Origin: Heterotrichella gracilis
Taxonomy: Eukaryota > Sar > Xanthophyceae > Tribonematales > Xanthonemataceae
Reading direction: 5' to 3'
NCBI GenBank assembly: GCA_032358255.1
Contig: JAULBX010029821.1
Span: forward strand, 1 to 64,000
DNA length: 64,000 nucleotides
Notes under the pieces: generated by a model
Told to the model about the DNA's origin: nothing
What the model saw: the letters and a program-made list of their open reading frames with translations, nothing else
Databases searched by the model: none
Shown: piece by piece, positions 35,201-46,500 of the stretch
Numbering within the stretch: position 1 is the stretch's first letter
How the letters are laid out: every line of letters begins with the position of its first letter
Translations under genes and position numbers: made by a program

Positions 35201-37619
35201 TGAACAGCTCCGAAAAGAAGATGTGCTGCATGCCCCACAGGGTGTAGTAGAAGATGGCGTGGAGGGAGATGAGGATAAAGGTGGCGTGGCCCAACCACCT
35301 GCAGAGACAAGATCGAATAAACAAGTGATCATAATGCTAAATATTGCTTAACTGGGCAGGTGAGGAGGATGGTGTTTAGGGTTTGGGTTTTGAGTTTAGG
35401 CCACACATGCAGAGCAGACATACAGAGAACTTTTTGTTATTGATTTGTTTACTTATTTTGTTGCCTCCGGCGCACCCACCTGTGGTACTTGAGCAGAGTG
35501 CAGTAGTCGGTGCCCAGCAGCAGCTGCAGGGCCGACATGCGTGGCAAGGGGAAGAACAGGAGGAGCAGGCTGGGCATGGCAATCCACCCCCAGGTGAGGC
35601 ACACCCTGCAAAAAATGAATACATCAAACAAATGCATGGATATGTACTTCATGAGTGCCATCCTGCAGCAGGACGCACTGACATGGAACAGGTGATGCCA
35701 GTGTAAACGCTCTCATATCACTTGGCATGTGGGCACGGGTGCCGCGCGGGTGCAGAGTTGACAGCCTGACAGGCTGGAGCTCTGTTCCTGCTTGACATGA
35801 CGTGTGCACAGATGTACCAGTATACCCATATCATTGGTGTACCATATAACAACTCCAGCAGCACTAGGACTGGACTCACCAATTGAATTTCTCCTGCCAC
35901 AGGGGCACCGTCAGGTTGCCGGCAGCATACTCATCTGCAGGCCGCATGGCACGGCGGAAACGCAAAATAAATAGATAGAATAGGATGTGTACACAGTGGG
36001 AGCGCGCGCGCCCAGTGGGCAGCGAGGCGCAGACAGAGCGGGGGCACATCACATCTATTGTCACAGTTGCCCTAAACCCTAAACTCCACACCAGCATGCC
36101 CTGCCAGTCTGTAAAGATGCGTTTGGTTAGACCTGGGAAGTGGATTTGTTACTGTAACTGCAATTTGCCAACAACTGCCATGAAGTTCAATGCGGCATGC
36201 CACCAGCGACCACCAGTGTGCAATGCAAGCAACAGACACCTGACCAGCCGTGTGCAGGTGGGAATTCGTGCAGGGTATAGGAGGCATTCAAATTCTTCGT
36301 GCGGGAAATAATAATATCATTTGGCACAAAGGAACTCCTGCCTCTCCCCTGCTATTACAATTTTCCCTTATAAAAGGGTACATGTGCCTCACCTTCTGCG
36401 TACTGGAACAGGTCCAGAACAGTCTCCATCCCCCACAGTCCCACCATTGCTAGGTAGCACCCCACCAGGCACGCATCCACCACCGTCAGCCCACCGCACA
36501 GCCAGGACCACAGGCCGCGAGGCGGCAGGTCGTACCATGCCACACGCTTCAGCTGCAAATAAAGAAATTAGTATACATAGATATTATTTAAACAGATATC
36601 AAATGAATAAAAATCAAGGCAGTGATATAAACTGACGTTAACATAAACATACTAAATAAAATTTGCAGGCGTACCACTAAATAGACCAGATGACGATTCA
36701 CTTGCAAGCGCATCGGCAAGGGTATTGGCAAGGGTCACAGTACTGCTCAGGGTTCAGTGTCATTGTGTGCCACACCAAGGAGGCAATCACGCCTACCATG
36801 CCTAAGGTTTAGGGTCACCCTGGCTGAACCAGTGGTATTCCCCTGTGCCATCACCACATGGCACTGCTATGTGACAGGCGCAGTCACCCACATGATCACC
36901 TGCACATGCGTACAACCTGGATATATCCGGATCCTCCATGCAATGCCTCGCAGCTGCAATGACTCATGCCATACCTCCAGCTTGCATTTGCCCCATGCTG
37001 TGAGGCGCTTGGGCAGCTTCTTTTTGGCTGGTTCAGCAGGCGTTGTGGAAGTGCTAGATGTGGGGGAGGGTAGACTGGCCAGGCACAGAGTTGCAAGCGC
37101 CGCAGCCAGCGTGGTGCCCCACAGCACAAGCACCTGTACAGCATATATGGCCTTGAATAAATGACCGTGAAATATGAACACCATTTTCTACAACTATTTG
37201 AGGCCCTCTACCATGATGCGCATCATGGTACCAAGGTACCGGTAGAGCATGCTGTATACAAAATATTATCTTATTGTGGTGTGGTCGTGTAGGCAGCCAT
37301 ACATCCATGCAGGAACCGACAGTGGGGCGCTTACCTCCAGAGAATAGGAGCCGTACAACAGCTCATTGTAAGTGGCGTCGCCCAGGGCATGGTATGGAAT
37401 GGCCAGCTTATCCCAGAGGTTGACAGACCAGTTGGTGTAGTAGTATGCACGTGTCGAGCTAAAGAACTCGAAGGCAATAAGAAGGGAGACGTTGGCGGCG
37501 ATGAATGCGTACAGGACGACACGCAACGCAGTCAGCAGGACATGGTTTAGCGAGAGGGCACCGGTGCTACCTCGACCATCATCAGCGCCAGTGCGCTGGC
37601 CGGTACCGCTGGCCGCCAT
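29226..37619 (-). CDS. FRO-type ferric-chelate reductase
   Basis: Membrane flavocytochrome that passes electrons from NADPH through FAD and two haems to Fe(III). Seventeen exons (37619-37335, 37133-36975, 36552-36393, 35934-35880, 35605-35480, 35298-35091, 34549-34459, 33924-33800, 33614-33447, 33079-32945, 32355-32219, 32048-31942, 31475-31172, 30831-30678, 30210-30119, 29938-29688, 29332-29226) splice in phase to 887 residues. Haem ligands: YHRWLGHATFILISLH and VHVLGFVLFMAFAMMH, each an H-x13-H pair. FAD site: HPLT. Nucleotide site: GPFG, then FAGGIG-VTP, and C-terminal VGVFAAGPSALL, LPLLSYHAATSQF. Two extra helices (exons 14 and 15) interrupt the NADPH domain, as in plant FROs. Exon 13 adds an acidic, poly-Gly linker from a CAC/ATC microsatellite, making the protein longer than the usual 700-750. 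Plasma-membrane or organelle iron uptake is likely. Confidence 0.92.
30538..30703. repeat. Duplicated exon-14 donor edge in the ferric reductase gene
   Basis: The block 30,633-30,703 spans the end of exon 14 and its donor. A diverged copy at 30,538-30,611 repeats gtggccaggcatt, catcag and ctcaccagccagtaa in the same order. The two are joined by a tttagggtttgggg telomere-like word. The copy lies in intron 14 and retains a donor-like site. Confidence 0.7.
31229..31268. repeat. (ACC/ATC)n microsatellite inside exon 13
   Basis: Trinucleotide run read on the minus strand as Gly with interspersed Asp (GGGGGDGGGDGGG). It is in frame within the ferric reductase, so length changes would lengthen or shorten the linker without a frameshift. 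Confidence 0.85.
31717..31775. repeat. Second copy of the LINE 3' terminal segment
   Basis: About 60 bases nearly identical to 1,796-1,855 (gcatgtgcaagactgactgc, then tctggct and gcatgtaa). It lies in intron 12 of the ferric reductase, on the same strand as the fragment near 1.6 kb. Only the extreme 3' part is present. Confidence 0.6.
32338..32472. repeat. Duplicated exon-11 acceptor edge in the ferric reductase gene
   Basis: About 42 bases spanning the start of exon 11 (ggcaagcacgggggtcacc) and its acceptor are repeated at 32,430-32,472 with two or three changes. The copy sits inside intron 10 and retains a potential acceptor (CCCAAG in place of CCCAG). Next to it, 32,491-32,557 is an AT-rich tandem repeat of a roughly 34-base unit (aaatacaagatgtattt / aaatacaagattctattt). 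Confidence 0.75.
33101..33185. repeat. Cluster of small AT-rich hairpins in a ferric reductase intron
   Basis: Successive inverted repeats: gaataacaat pairs with attgttattc, then ccataataacaatattatgg and ggaattataataattcc, each almost self-complementary. They lie in intron 9 and are not coding. Confidence 0.75.
33999..35052. repeat. Short dispersed element, copies 2-4, within ferric reductase introns
   Basis: Pieces of the element at 1,064-1,144 in the opposite orientation: 33,999-34,029 (gggcattgccctcctgtcca), 34,828-34,888 (a diverged whole copy, from cctgtccttcaacatgtgcg to gagggcaat) and 35,029-35,052 (agcctgtccttgaacaagcg). All are intronic or between exons 6 and 8. The coordinates span the cluster, not a single element. 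Confidence 0.5.
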
Positions 37620-38317
37620 TGTCAGTCGGTTGGCAACCCCTATAGGTTGCACACAGTCACCACGCACTGTACTGTTCTCGGCAACGGTAACTACCAAATC
37701 CTGCACCAGAATATTGAACCTTTCAGTTTTAACCTTTGACCAGGCTTTGTTACATTGGGCGCGCGCGCATTGAAGAACAAGGTTGAGGGCATCCGGATTC
37801 TGGTAACTGGCGGCGGCATGCTACTAGTTCCTAACAGACGAGCCCACACGAAAATCAAGGCGTCGAACACCCTGGTTTACGAGGTGCAAGGTGCCGCCGC
37901 GGTCGTTCGTCAGCCGTCCTCCTGGATGCAAGGGCTGGCACGGGCCCGGCACGCGCCTAACGCGCATCGCGAACACCCAGCTTCCAGACACAGGCAACTG
38001 CGCGCACGTCCTTCCTCGAACCGTGTTGCTCTTGCAGGACTGTGACTATACCTGTTCAACAACGTGCGCTTGGCGCAGTTTTAGGGCTGTGCCCGTGAGC
38101 CATTCGGAGAGCACGAGCAAGTGCAGCGGGTGTTAAGATGTCCGTGCTTAGGCATGCATGTAGACATGCCTGGGAGTCCTTGTTATAACCCTGCAACGGC
38201 GAACCGTCACCGCCTTTATCGCCGAAAATACCAACCCCCTCAACTCCACGTGCAATATTAGCAGACAAGCACCACAAACCACTACATTGCAGTGCCTAGG
38301 CCTAGGGTGTGCATGCG
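37620..38317. promoter_or_regulatory. Divergent spacer between the ferric reductase and the small secreted protein gene
   Basis: About 700 bases serve as upstream region for both genes. I could not recognise an iron-response motif by eye. No other gene is supported. Confidence 0.45.
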
Positions 38318-39524
38318 ATGAGGTGTGTCGCTGCTTATGCTGTTGCACTCGTGCTGGCAGTGGGCTGTGGAGGTGCAATAGGTCAGCTTACCATGGATTA
38401 TTCTGCACCGACGCCTGGTCCAGAGCTCGCGCTAACGAACACGGTACGTGGGTTACTCTTTCCTGCATGTATTCGACATGCAGCGTTCCTGTGCACACCC
38501 TAACCCTCAACATAAACCCTAAACATTACTCTGAAAACATAGTGTGCATGGCCAACACCGGTGATGTTGTAATATTGAAATATTCCTGGTGATATTGGGA
38601 TATTAAAATATTCCTGATGTATAGTGATGTTGTGATGTTGTTAAATTCCTGTGTGCACATGGCAGAGCCAACACAACTCGCGGTACAATGCAGTATGCAG
38701 CAATGGTTGGGACACGCAGCGCATGGTCAGCCTCCAGGCTGGATCTCATGCTATGCCTTCCCTTGAGTCAATTAACGCCCTCATCTTGAGATAGCTATTA
38801 TATTATTACTGATATAATTTTCATCTGCAGCTTGTCATCAGTGACGGCGCCCCTGCTGCCGCTCCCTCCACCACAATGATTGCCATGGCCCCTGCGCCTG
38901 CACCAGCGGGTGTGGTGGCTGACCAAGGGGAGGAGGGGGAGGAAGGGCTTGTGTCCATTCCCCGACCCAGCCTGGGCCAGTGGATATCGGATTTGCCTCA
39001 AGACCCCATACTGCTCATTGGCTTCATCCTGGCACCATTGGCAGGTGATTACATACAACCACAACCACTGCCTTGGCTGCACCAGAAAGTCAGGACTCCT
39101 TCCTGCCTGTGACCCTAAATAAGGGTTTACTAGCAATGCGCAAAACCCTGCAGAGGGGTCTACCGGTGATGTTTAAAACCCTAAATGGTGGCAGCAATGG
39201 TTTTTAACCCTGTGAGCGCCGCGCTCAAGAGGCTTCATCATAGACATGGCAAAGTGTTGATATCCAACTAATCCAACCAAACAGTCATCATCAGTGATCA
39301 ATATTGTGTGATTGATGACCCTACACACTGTAGCCGCACGCCATGCACAATGACCCAGGGTCCCTCGGGTCACATAGGTCACGAGCATGGTCGCTCAAGC
39401 CCAGGGGTAGTCCTAACTTGTTTGACAATGTGTGCACGCTGCAGCTGCGGGTGCCTCCCTGGTGGCGTGGCCCTTGGTGCACACCACCATCACCTCCATC
39501 AAGGTAGGATGTCACAGGGCGTGA
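38318..39524 (+). CDS. Small secreted or membrane protein, unknown
   Basis: Three exons (38318-38443, 38831-39044, 39445-39524) join in phase 0 then phase 1 and end at TGA, giving 139 residues. The N-terminus, MRCVAAYAVALVLAVGCGGAIG, shortened here to its key features, is a signal peptide with a small-residue cleavage region. A Pro/Ala-rich and acidic middle (GEEGEEG) follows, and the C-terminal part is one hydrophobic helix (ILLIGFILAPLAAAGASLVAW) that is created only by the exon 2-3 join; this supports the splice model. Topology would be type I with a very short tail. The stop might be skipped by a further donor (AAGgtagga) just before it, so a longer form is possible. Family not recognised. 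Confidence 0.55.
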
Positions 39525-40549
39525 CGTCACATGATGGGACTGCCACCTCTGATCATTGTCAACGTCACTGTGACGACGGCAACACCACATGAAGGAGTGA
39601 TGTTGCAGTGCATGCGCTTCAGGGGACGGCACAGCATTGCTATTTTTGCAGTGCATTGGCTTCAGGCCAAGGCAGCTTTTCAATCGTTTTTCAATTACAA
39701 CTCGGCTGGCAACCAACCGGCACACTCACGGCGTGCAGCACGCTGGCAACATTTGGCAAAATCTAGAGTAGAGGATGTTCCATTGGCTGCTGCCCGGCCT
39801 GTTTGCAGCTGTTTGTATTTTTCAATATCCAATGCAATTTGCTGGCTGTGGTGTGCAACTGCATGTGGAGGGCCTTTTTTATATTCTTTCTTCCTGCTAC
39901 GTCAAAGTAGCTATCAGCAGCCTGCCTGGTTACTAACGAAGCTGCCGCCGCCATCCACTATGGAAGCCGCTGCACAATTTGCTAAGCCGCCAGTGCACAA
40001 AACACCGCTAGTATTTGTGGCATTTTTAAATTATTTATCAATCACCACATGATGGGGTGTTTCAGACCGGCTTGGAACCTCCATCTTTATTGCAATTGCA
40101 ATTGTATCCTTGGCATGCATTCCCTGGACCGGTCTTAAGAAACAATATGCACTATAGTACAAATGTGATAGGGGTTGCTGATCAACCTTCGATGCATGGC
40201 CGCCTAGGCTTTGATTGAAATTGACATACTTTAAAAAATGTAACTGCCAGGAAACAATGTAACTGCCAGGAAACTGACAAGCATTGCAAATGCTTGCATG
40301 TCCCGTCCATGAATACCCAGCAATTTTCCAAAACTGTTGCATACTATTAGTACAACCTGATACCATGTTTGTCGTGTGTGTTCAACTGGTTTACAAATAC
40401 ATAATCTACGCATGCCATTATACGCAGATTCAGCTGATTGAAAAGGCTCATGACATCCAGTTCTGAGAAAGAATAAAAAAGAGGGGATTGTGTCATACCC
40501 GTTGACTACACTTCACTCTCAACCTGACACATCCTGCACATTCCCATCT
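39525..40549. other. Convergent spacer, no supported gene
   Basis: A frame at 39,531-40,052 is open but shows no motif. A short direct duplication, atgtaactgccaggaaac, is at about 40,238-40,276. Otherwise nothing recognisable. Confidence 0.45.
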
Positions 40550-43500
40550 CTACTTCAGCGCTGCAATGGCTGACCGCACAGCATGGTTTGGGAACAGGTG
40601 GTTGTGCTCCAGGGGCGCCCCCGTGACGGGGGAGGTGGTGTGGTGCACCAGCCACTCGCGCAGCGCTGCGGCCTCATAGGTGTGCCCGTCAGCGGCAATC
40701 ACGGGCTCGCGCAGCAGCTCCTGCACAGCCCAGGGCAGGGCACTCAGCAACAACGTTGCAGGGTCAACAATGTAAGACAATGCGCTGCAAAAAGTCTCAA
40801 GTAATGGGTGGTGTGCATTTTGCTGCGCGACAGGCAGCCTAGGGAACATTGGAGGTCTGGCAAACATGCTTACTATGTGCGGCGCACAATGGTCTTTGTA
40901 AAGCCCAGAGCAGAGCACGCACCTTAGTCAGCGGGCAGTAGAAGCTTGCCGTCCCCGGCGCCCTCGTGGCCACTCCGCTGCCATCCCCATCCCCCCCCTG
41001 TCGCGCACTCGGCGCCTGGCGCCCTCCTTCAGAAATGGAACCAGCCACCGCCACAGGCACTGCTGCAGGCGCTGTGTGAGTGCTGAACCCAGGTACCGCA
41101 CCAGGCACAGCAGTTGGCTTTCCAGCGCCGAAGGATGCACCAGGCTGCACATGCGCTGCTGCAGGGTAGGGTGCTTGAGGCTGGCTTGGGGAGCTCCTAT
41201 CGATAGCTGCAGCAGGCAGCCAGGGGAAGAGCAGGGAAGCAGGGGAGGACTGGGGATGGGAAAATGCTGGCCTGGCCGCTGGGGGTCCTGGCATCCCCAG
41301 GCCCATGCCCAGCATGGGCCGCACCAGCGACTCGGGTGATGATACCCCCCCTGGTGCGCCCTGCTGCTGCCAGCTGGCAGGTCGTGCTGACGTGGCCCTG
41401 GGGGCACCTGCCATAAGCCTGGGCATGGGGAAGGGCAGACCTGGTGCATACTGATTGGCCGCCGCAGGTGCCACGTCAGCGCGCCTGTTGCCACCTGTGT
41501 GCGCGCCACCTGGCAGCAGCATCCCCAGGATGTCCCGCAACGCAGTGTCACTGTCATCGTCTTGCTGGGCAGGTTCCCAAGTCGCACTGGCTGTGGGGGA
41601 GGTGGTGGCGCTGCCTGGCTGTGGGGGGGTGGCTGTGCTCCCTCGCAGGGAGGAGGGGATGGAGTGGGCGACTTCAGGTGTGGAGGGGCCTGAAGTGGAT
41701 TGCAATTGAAATCCATGAGCGGTTGATCCAGGAGGATTATACATAATCGGGAGGCACGAATCGTGAAATGAAAGAAATTGTGGAATTAAAATGGGGGAAG
41801 GGGGAGTATAAAACGTATCCCTCCCTGCACAAGACAAGGGGCACCACTCACATGTGCAATCTGACATTCATTGGCACATGCAAAGCACAGCAACCGCCAC
41901 AGACAAGCACAGCATGCACCGCACACCTGCAGAGGCACTCCCACCGGCAGTGGGCCGAGACGCAGAGCTCCCGTACGAGGCAGATAGAAGTGGAACCACA
42001 ACCCGCCTGGCCTCCCCACCAGCACCCTCACCCCTCTGGCCGGTAAATGCAGCAGGACTCCGGGCAGATAGTGGTGTGCGCTCGATGTGCCGAGGTGGGA
42101 CTGGCTGGAACCGCCTTTCAGCAGCAGATGGCCGGGCTGCATAGGCATGCCCCTGCAAAGGGCCTGGCATGGCGCCTGCTCGCGCAGCGTTCCCCTTGTA
42201 GGGTTTGGGCGTGGGTACTGGCGTGCGTCGCGGGTGCTGGTCGCCGGGCTGGTGTCCAGACCAGGAGGATGCGCCTCCATGCCCCGTCCCCATGCCTCCC
42301 CTCCCTGGCCTTACCCCTGGCCTGGATGCGGGCCCTGGCTGCTCCCAGCCCTCCAAGGGGGGAGCATTACACTTGTTCTTGCTAGCTGCAGCAAGGGATG
42401 AAGGTACTATAGGAGATATTCAGAGTACCTGGATAGTGATGGACGTGAATGCATGGGGTGTGGCCACGGTCGCTGGATGCATCCCATCGAGGGGCACGCA
42501 TGTAACTGGGTTTTTAAATACAATCGACACTGCAATATGAAGCTAGCCAGTTGCGCCGTAGCGCGCAGCTAGCAAGAACAAGTGTATTGCTTGCTACAAC
42601 TTGGTACCAGGATGCAGCAAGACAGCAAGAGCAAGCGGCTGTTCAGGGTTCAGGGTTTTGTGCGAGCGAGGGTCACCTGCAGGTGCAGCCTCAGCTGGTT
42701 CAGGAGGGGTAGTGCCTGCCCCGCCATCCCCCGCTGCTGTCCCCACATCATCAGCCGAGTCCTGGTCAGATGCCACAGCAGCTGCTTCGACTGAAGGCAC
42801 ATCGCCACCTGGCTCCTGGTCAGAGTCTGCCTCAGCTGCTGCTGCCTTCCTTGCCTTCTTGGCTTTCTTAGCAGCGCTCTTCATTGCCTTGGAAGCCTCC
42901 TCCTGCTCCTTCTGTTGCTCCTCGGCCAGCAGCTGCGCCATGACTTCATCGGCCTTGGCACCCTTGTCCGCCTGGAAGGAAAAACCAGTAAACCAATTGT
43001 ATGCGAAGTTTTCTGTCCATCATTTCTAACATCTCCTGCAACTGATGGGGCACATCTACTTCTTGCTATGCTGTTGGTGGTTTCATGTATTGCTTATACC
43101 TTTATACCCTTACAATTTACAGACACTACATTCACCCACCATGGCTTCCTCCTCGTCCGCCATGCTCTCCTTGGCCTCCCTGACCATGTCAAACGCGCTC
43201 TTGCGCAGGCAGTGGCAGTACAGCGGCAGCACCAGCGCATCCATGTCGTAGCAGCAGGCCTTGAGCAGCTGCTTGTGTGCAAACTGCGCGCTGACAGCCA
43301 GCAGGCCCAGCTCGTGCTTCCAGTAGTTGGCCAGCGCCTGCACAACCTGCGCAATGGGATATGTAAATAGAAATTAATATAAGGTGCCAAAAAAGAGTAT
43401 GTGTGTATGCAGCCTCGTCGTCTGCCAAATGCAGCACGTTTCAAAAGGACATGCCATTAATAGGATGATACAAAAGGAACGGTAAGCTTGGGCCATCTAC

Positions 43501-46500
43501 TGGTAAACCTGATCCATAACCCTCCAGTTCCCATGTCTAGCTACCTTTGCGCAAAACCCTGATTCTGGGTTATGACTTCACGTTTTGGCCACAAGTGTAT
43601 CCAGCTCGTCCAACCGCTAAGGATTGCAGGCAGCTACTCAAGTGCATCACACCGAGGTTGCACCTGCCCTAGGGTTAAGGGTGGAGGATGTACCCTCACC
43701 CAGGTGGGGTTTGCACTTGTTTTCCTGGTCCCACAGCCCATACCTTGAGCGGCGAGGACTTGGCCATGAAAAACGTGACCGAGTCCACCGAATCAGCCAT
43801 GTCATCCTTCTGGGTCTTGCCCCCCCGCTGGTATGCTTCCTGGAAGTAGGGGCTGGGTGCATCTGGGTTGTGGAACGCAAAGGTGGGGGGCTCTCTCAAA
43901 GTGGGCTCGAAGCAATGCTCATCGGGATGCACGGCTTCCATCATCGACAGGGTCCTCCCTTCCTCCTTGGCAGCTCTGACCGCCTCCATGCACTCCTGTG
44001 CGCACATCACATGGACAGCGTGGGCATAAATGCTGGAGTGGCTATATGGCCAGTTGTGAAGCGCACACAACCATCCCTGCAGCGGTACTCTCCATCGTGC
44101 AGAATTGCATGCTGCATGCTCATAATGCTCCACTGAACCCACCTCCATCTGCTCCCATATGAAGTTGACGGCCACCATGTCGTACCACCTTGAATCAGCC
44201 ATCAGCAGGTCGCAGGCAGCAATGCCTAGCTGCGCACCAACAAGCACAGGCGCCTCGGAGAACCTGCTGCGGGCTGAGGAACCCTTCCCCCATGGCTCAC
44301 GCCCTGCGTTCATCCTGTCCACGGCACCTGCAGGCAAGATTGCAGCGTGAACTGGGGATCGAACTCATTTTGGTTTTGCTGTGTGGACAGATTACTGAAG
44401 TGCCAGGGGTGTGGGTGACAACCTCATTCAGGCAGGGGAGTTGCTGTGCAGGTGGCTTTGCCTCTGCAATATAACACTTCGCTCACAGATTGAATGGGCA
44501 GGGGGGCCAGCCATTAGAAGCAACAAGGGTCGGCACACTGCTGGCTCCCGTAATATGCTGTGGGCTTGAAATAAATTATAAGCAACAAAGCATAGTTGAT
44601 AAATATATTAAGTCTGTTATCTACTATTATTTCTGAGACAATTATCGCGGTCCCCACCTTCCCAGTTGTCACTGCACACTGGCAAATGAGGTGATGCAGC
44701 TTAAAAGCACACCTGTCACCATGTGGAGCAGCCTGTCCCCGGGAACCTCATGCTTGAGCCCCCACAGCACCTGTCCCCAACCGATCCCGGGGAAATCCAG
44801 ATTCCCAAAGGGGCCCTCTCTCTGCCCAATCAGCCTCAGCACCTCCACCAGCTGCAAGCAGCGCGCGAGAACAGAAAATACCCTTATAAAAACCATAAAC
44901 ACCTAAACAACTACACTCATACAATTACAAAGGGCAAGGACTCTTTTCACAAAAAAAAGCCACATGCAAATCTGCATCCAGGTGCGACAGAACCGTGTCA
45001 TAACAGAATGGTCGCTATGGGGATGGTGTGAACCCTCGCCTACCCACCGCGTTGGAGTGCTGCATCCACTCCATGCCGTTAGCAATGTGCTCCAAGATGG
45101 ATGCCTGGGACTCGCATCCAGCCGCTTCTGCACTCTTGACTCCATCAGACTTGTGCCGCTGCTCCTCGTCAAGGATTTTGTCACTGATCGCCTGCACACA
45201 GCCGAAATGGTAAGGCGAGTGCTGTGCTTTTCAGAAGGCGTCATGAGTGCTTTTGTCCTTTTGGGCACCAACTCCACAAAATTCCACTGTTTCTTGAGAC
45301 TCCCTGCTGTTGTGAATTGCTTTACACTGATCCTGAGAACGCAGCCCACGGACGCCCACATGGTACTCACCAGTTGCTGCATGCTTTCCAGGGCTTTTGC
45401 CCTGTTGGCCAGCATGGTACTGTAGGCATGGTGCTGGCACCCGGCCAGCTCGCTAGCCACTTTGGTCCACAGGTCTTCAACACCACACCTAAATGGCAGC
45501 CAATAATATATTCAAAAGTGATCCAAGACATAGCACACTGACGGCGGCTGGGATTGCATTTCAATTGTAAGTTTATCAAGAAATAATAGAAAAAAACAAA
45601 CACTGCTACTCGTCCTTGAATACGCATGTTGGTGGAGGACAATGAGCAAGCCTCCTTCTGCCCACCACTTCCCTTTGAGCCAATTTTGTTGACACCGGAC
45701 TTGGCCCAAGTATCTGCGACGCTCACACCAATCCCCTTGCCCAGTACTCACCCAGTCTTTGACGCATCAGAGATCAGATTGGTCATGACTCGCTTCGCGG
45801 TGTCATGCTGCTGGTTGGCAACGGCAAGCTCTTCCAGTACCCTGTTCAAATGCTCATGTGCCTTCTTGGCCTCTATCCTGGGTGCAATGTCTGCACAGAA
45901 AGGGCACAGTGGGGGCACTGCAGTCCATTGCAATGTGTGTCATCGTCATTGTGGAATTCTTCTAGGTATTTGCCATTGCTGGTAGGAGATGTACTGTAAG
46001 CATGTGGGGTGGTGGGGTGGGTGGGGATTTACATCTTGGAAAACAGAAAATCGATCCAAAAAGGGGCAGGTGGCAAGCTAGGGTTTTGGTGCTGGCATTT
46101 CTCCATCCCTCACCTGGCTGCCACTTGTCACGCTGCGCCTGCGTGCGACACACATACCCCAAGTCCATGCCATTGGTTGGTGGAACTGTGACTTCCTGTG
46201 CCTGCAAAACAAAATAAACAATTCAATTAATCAGATAACTGTACAGTTACCCAGCCTCCTACGCCTGAAGCCAAAGAAACAGTGGTGTCACAAGTTGACA
46301 AAGATGAGCTCTACCAATCCACACAGATGACAAGAGGGATGTGATTGAAACAAGGTATGGTAGGTAGCTTGAGGGTCACGGGCTATTGAACTAATGTGGC
46401 CCCAGCAGGACCAGAATAGAACCTGAGGTTAAGCAGAATCAACAGGCGGTACATACTCTCTGAAATAATGCAATCTGCTGCTAAATGAGCACTTTACAGA

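Noticed and set aside
44330-44400. A ggggatcgaactc word that resembles the T-arm of a tRNA on the minus strand
   Set aside because: No matching acceptor stem, anticodon arm or D-arm at the right distance; it lies at the edge of an intron of the U-box gene.
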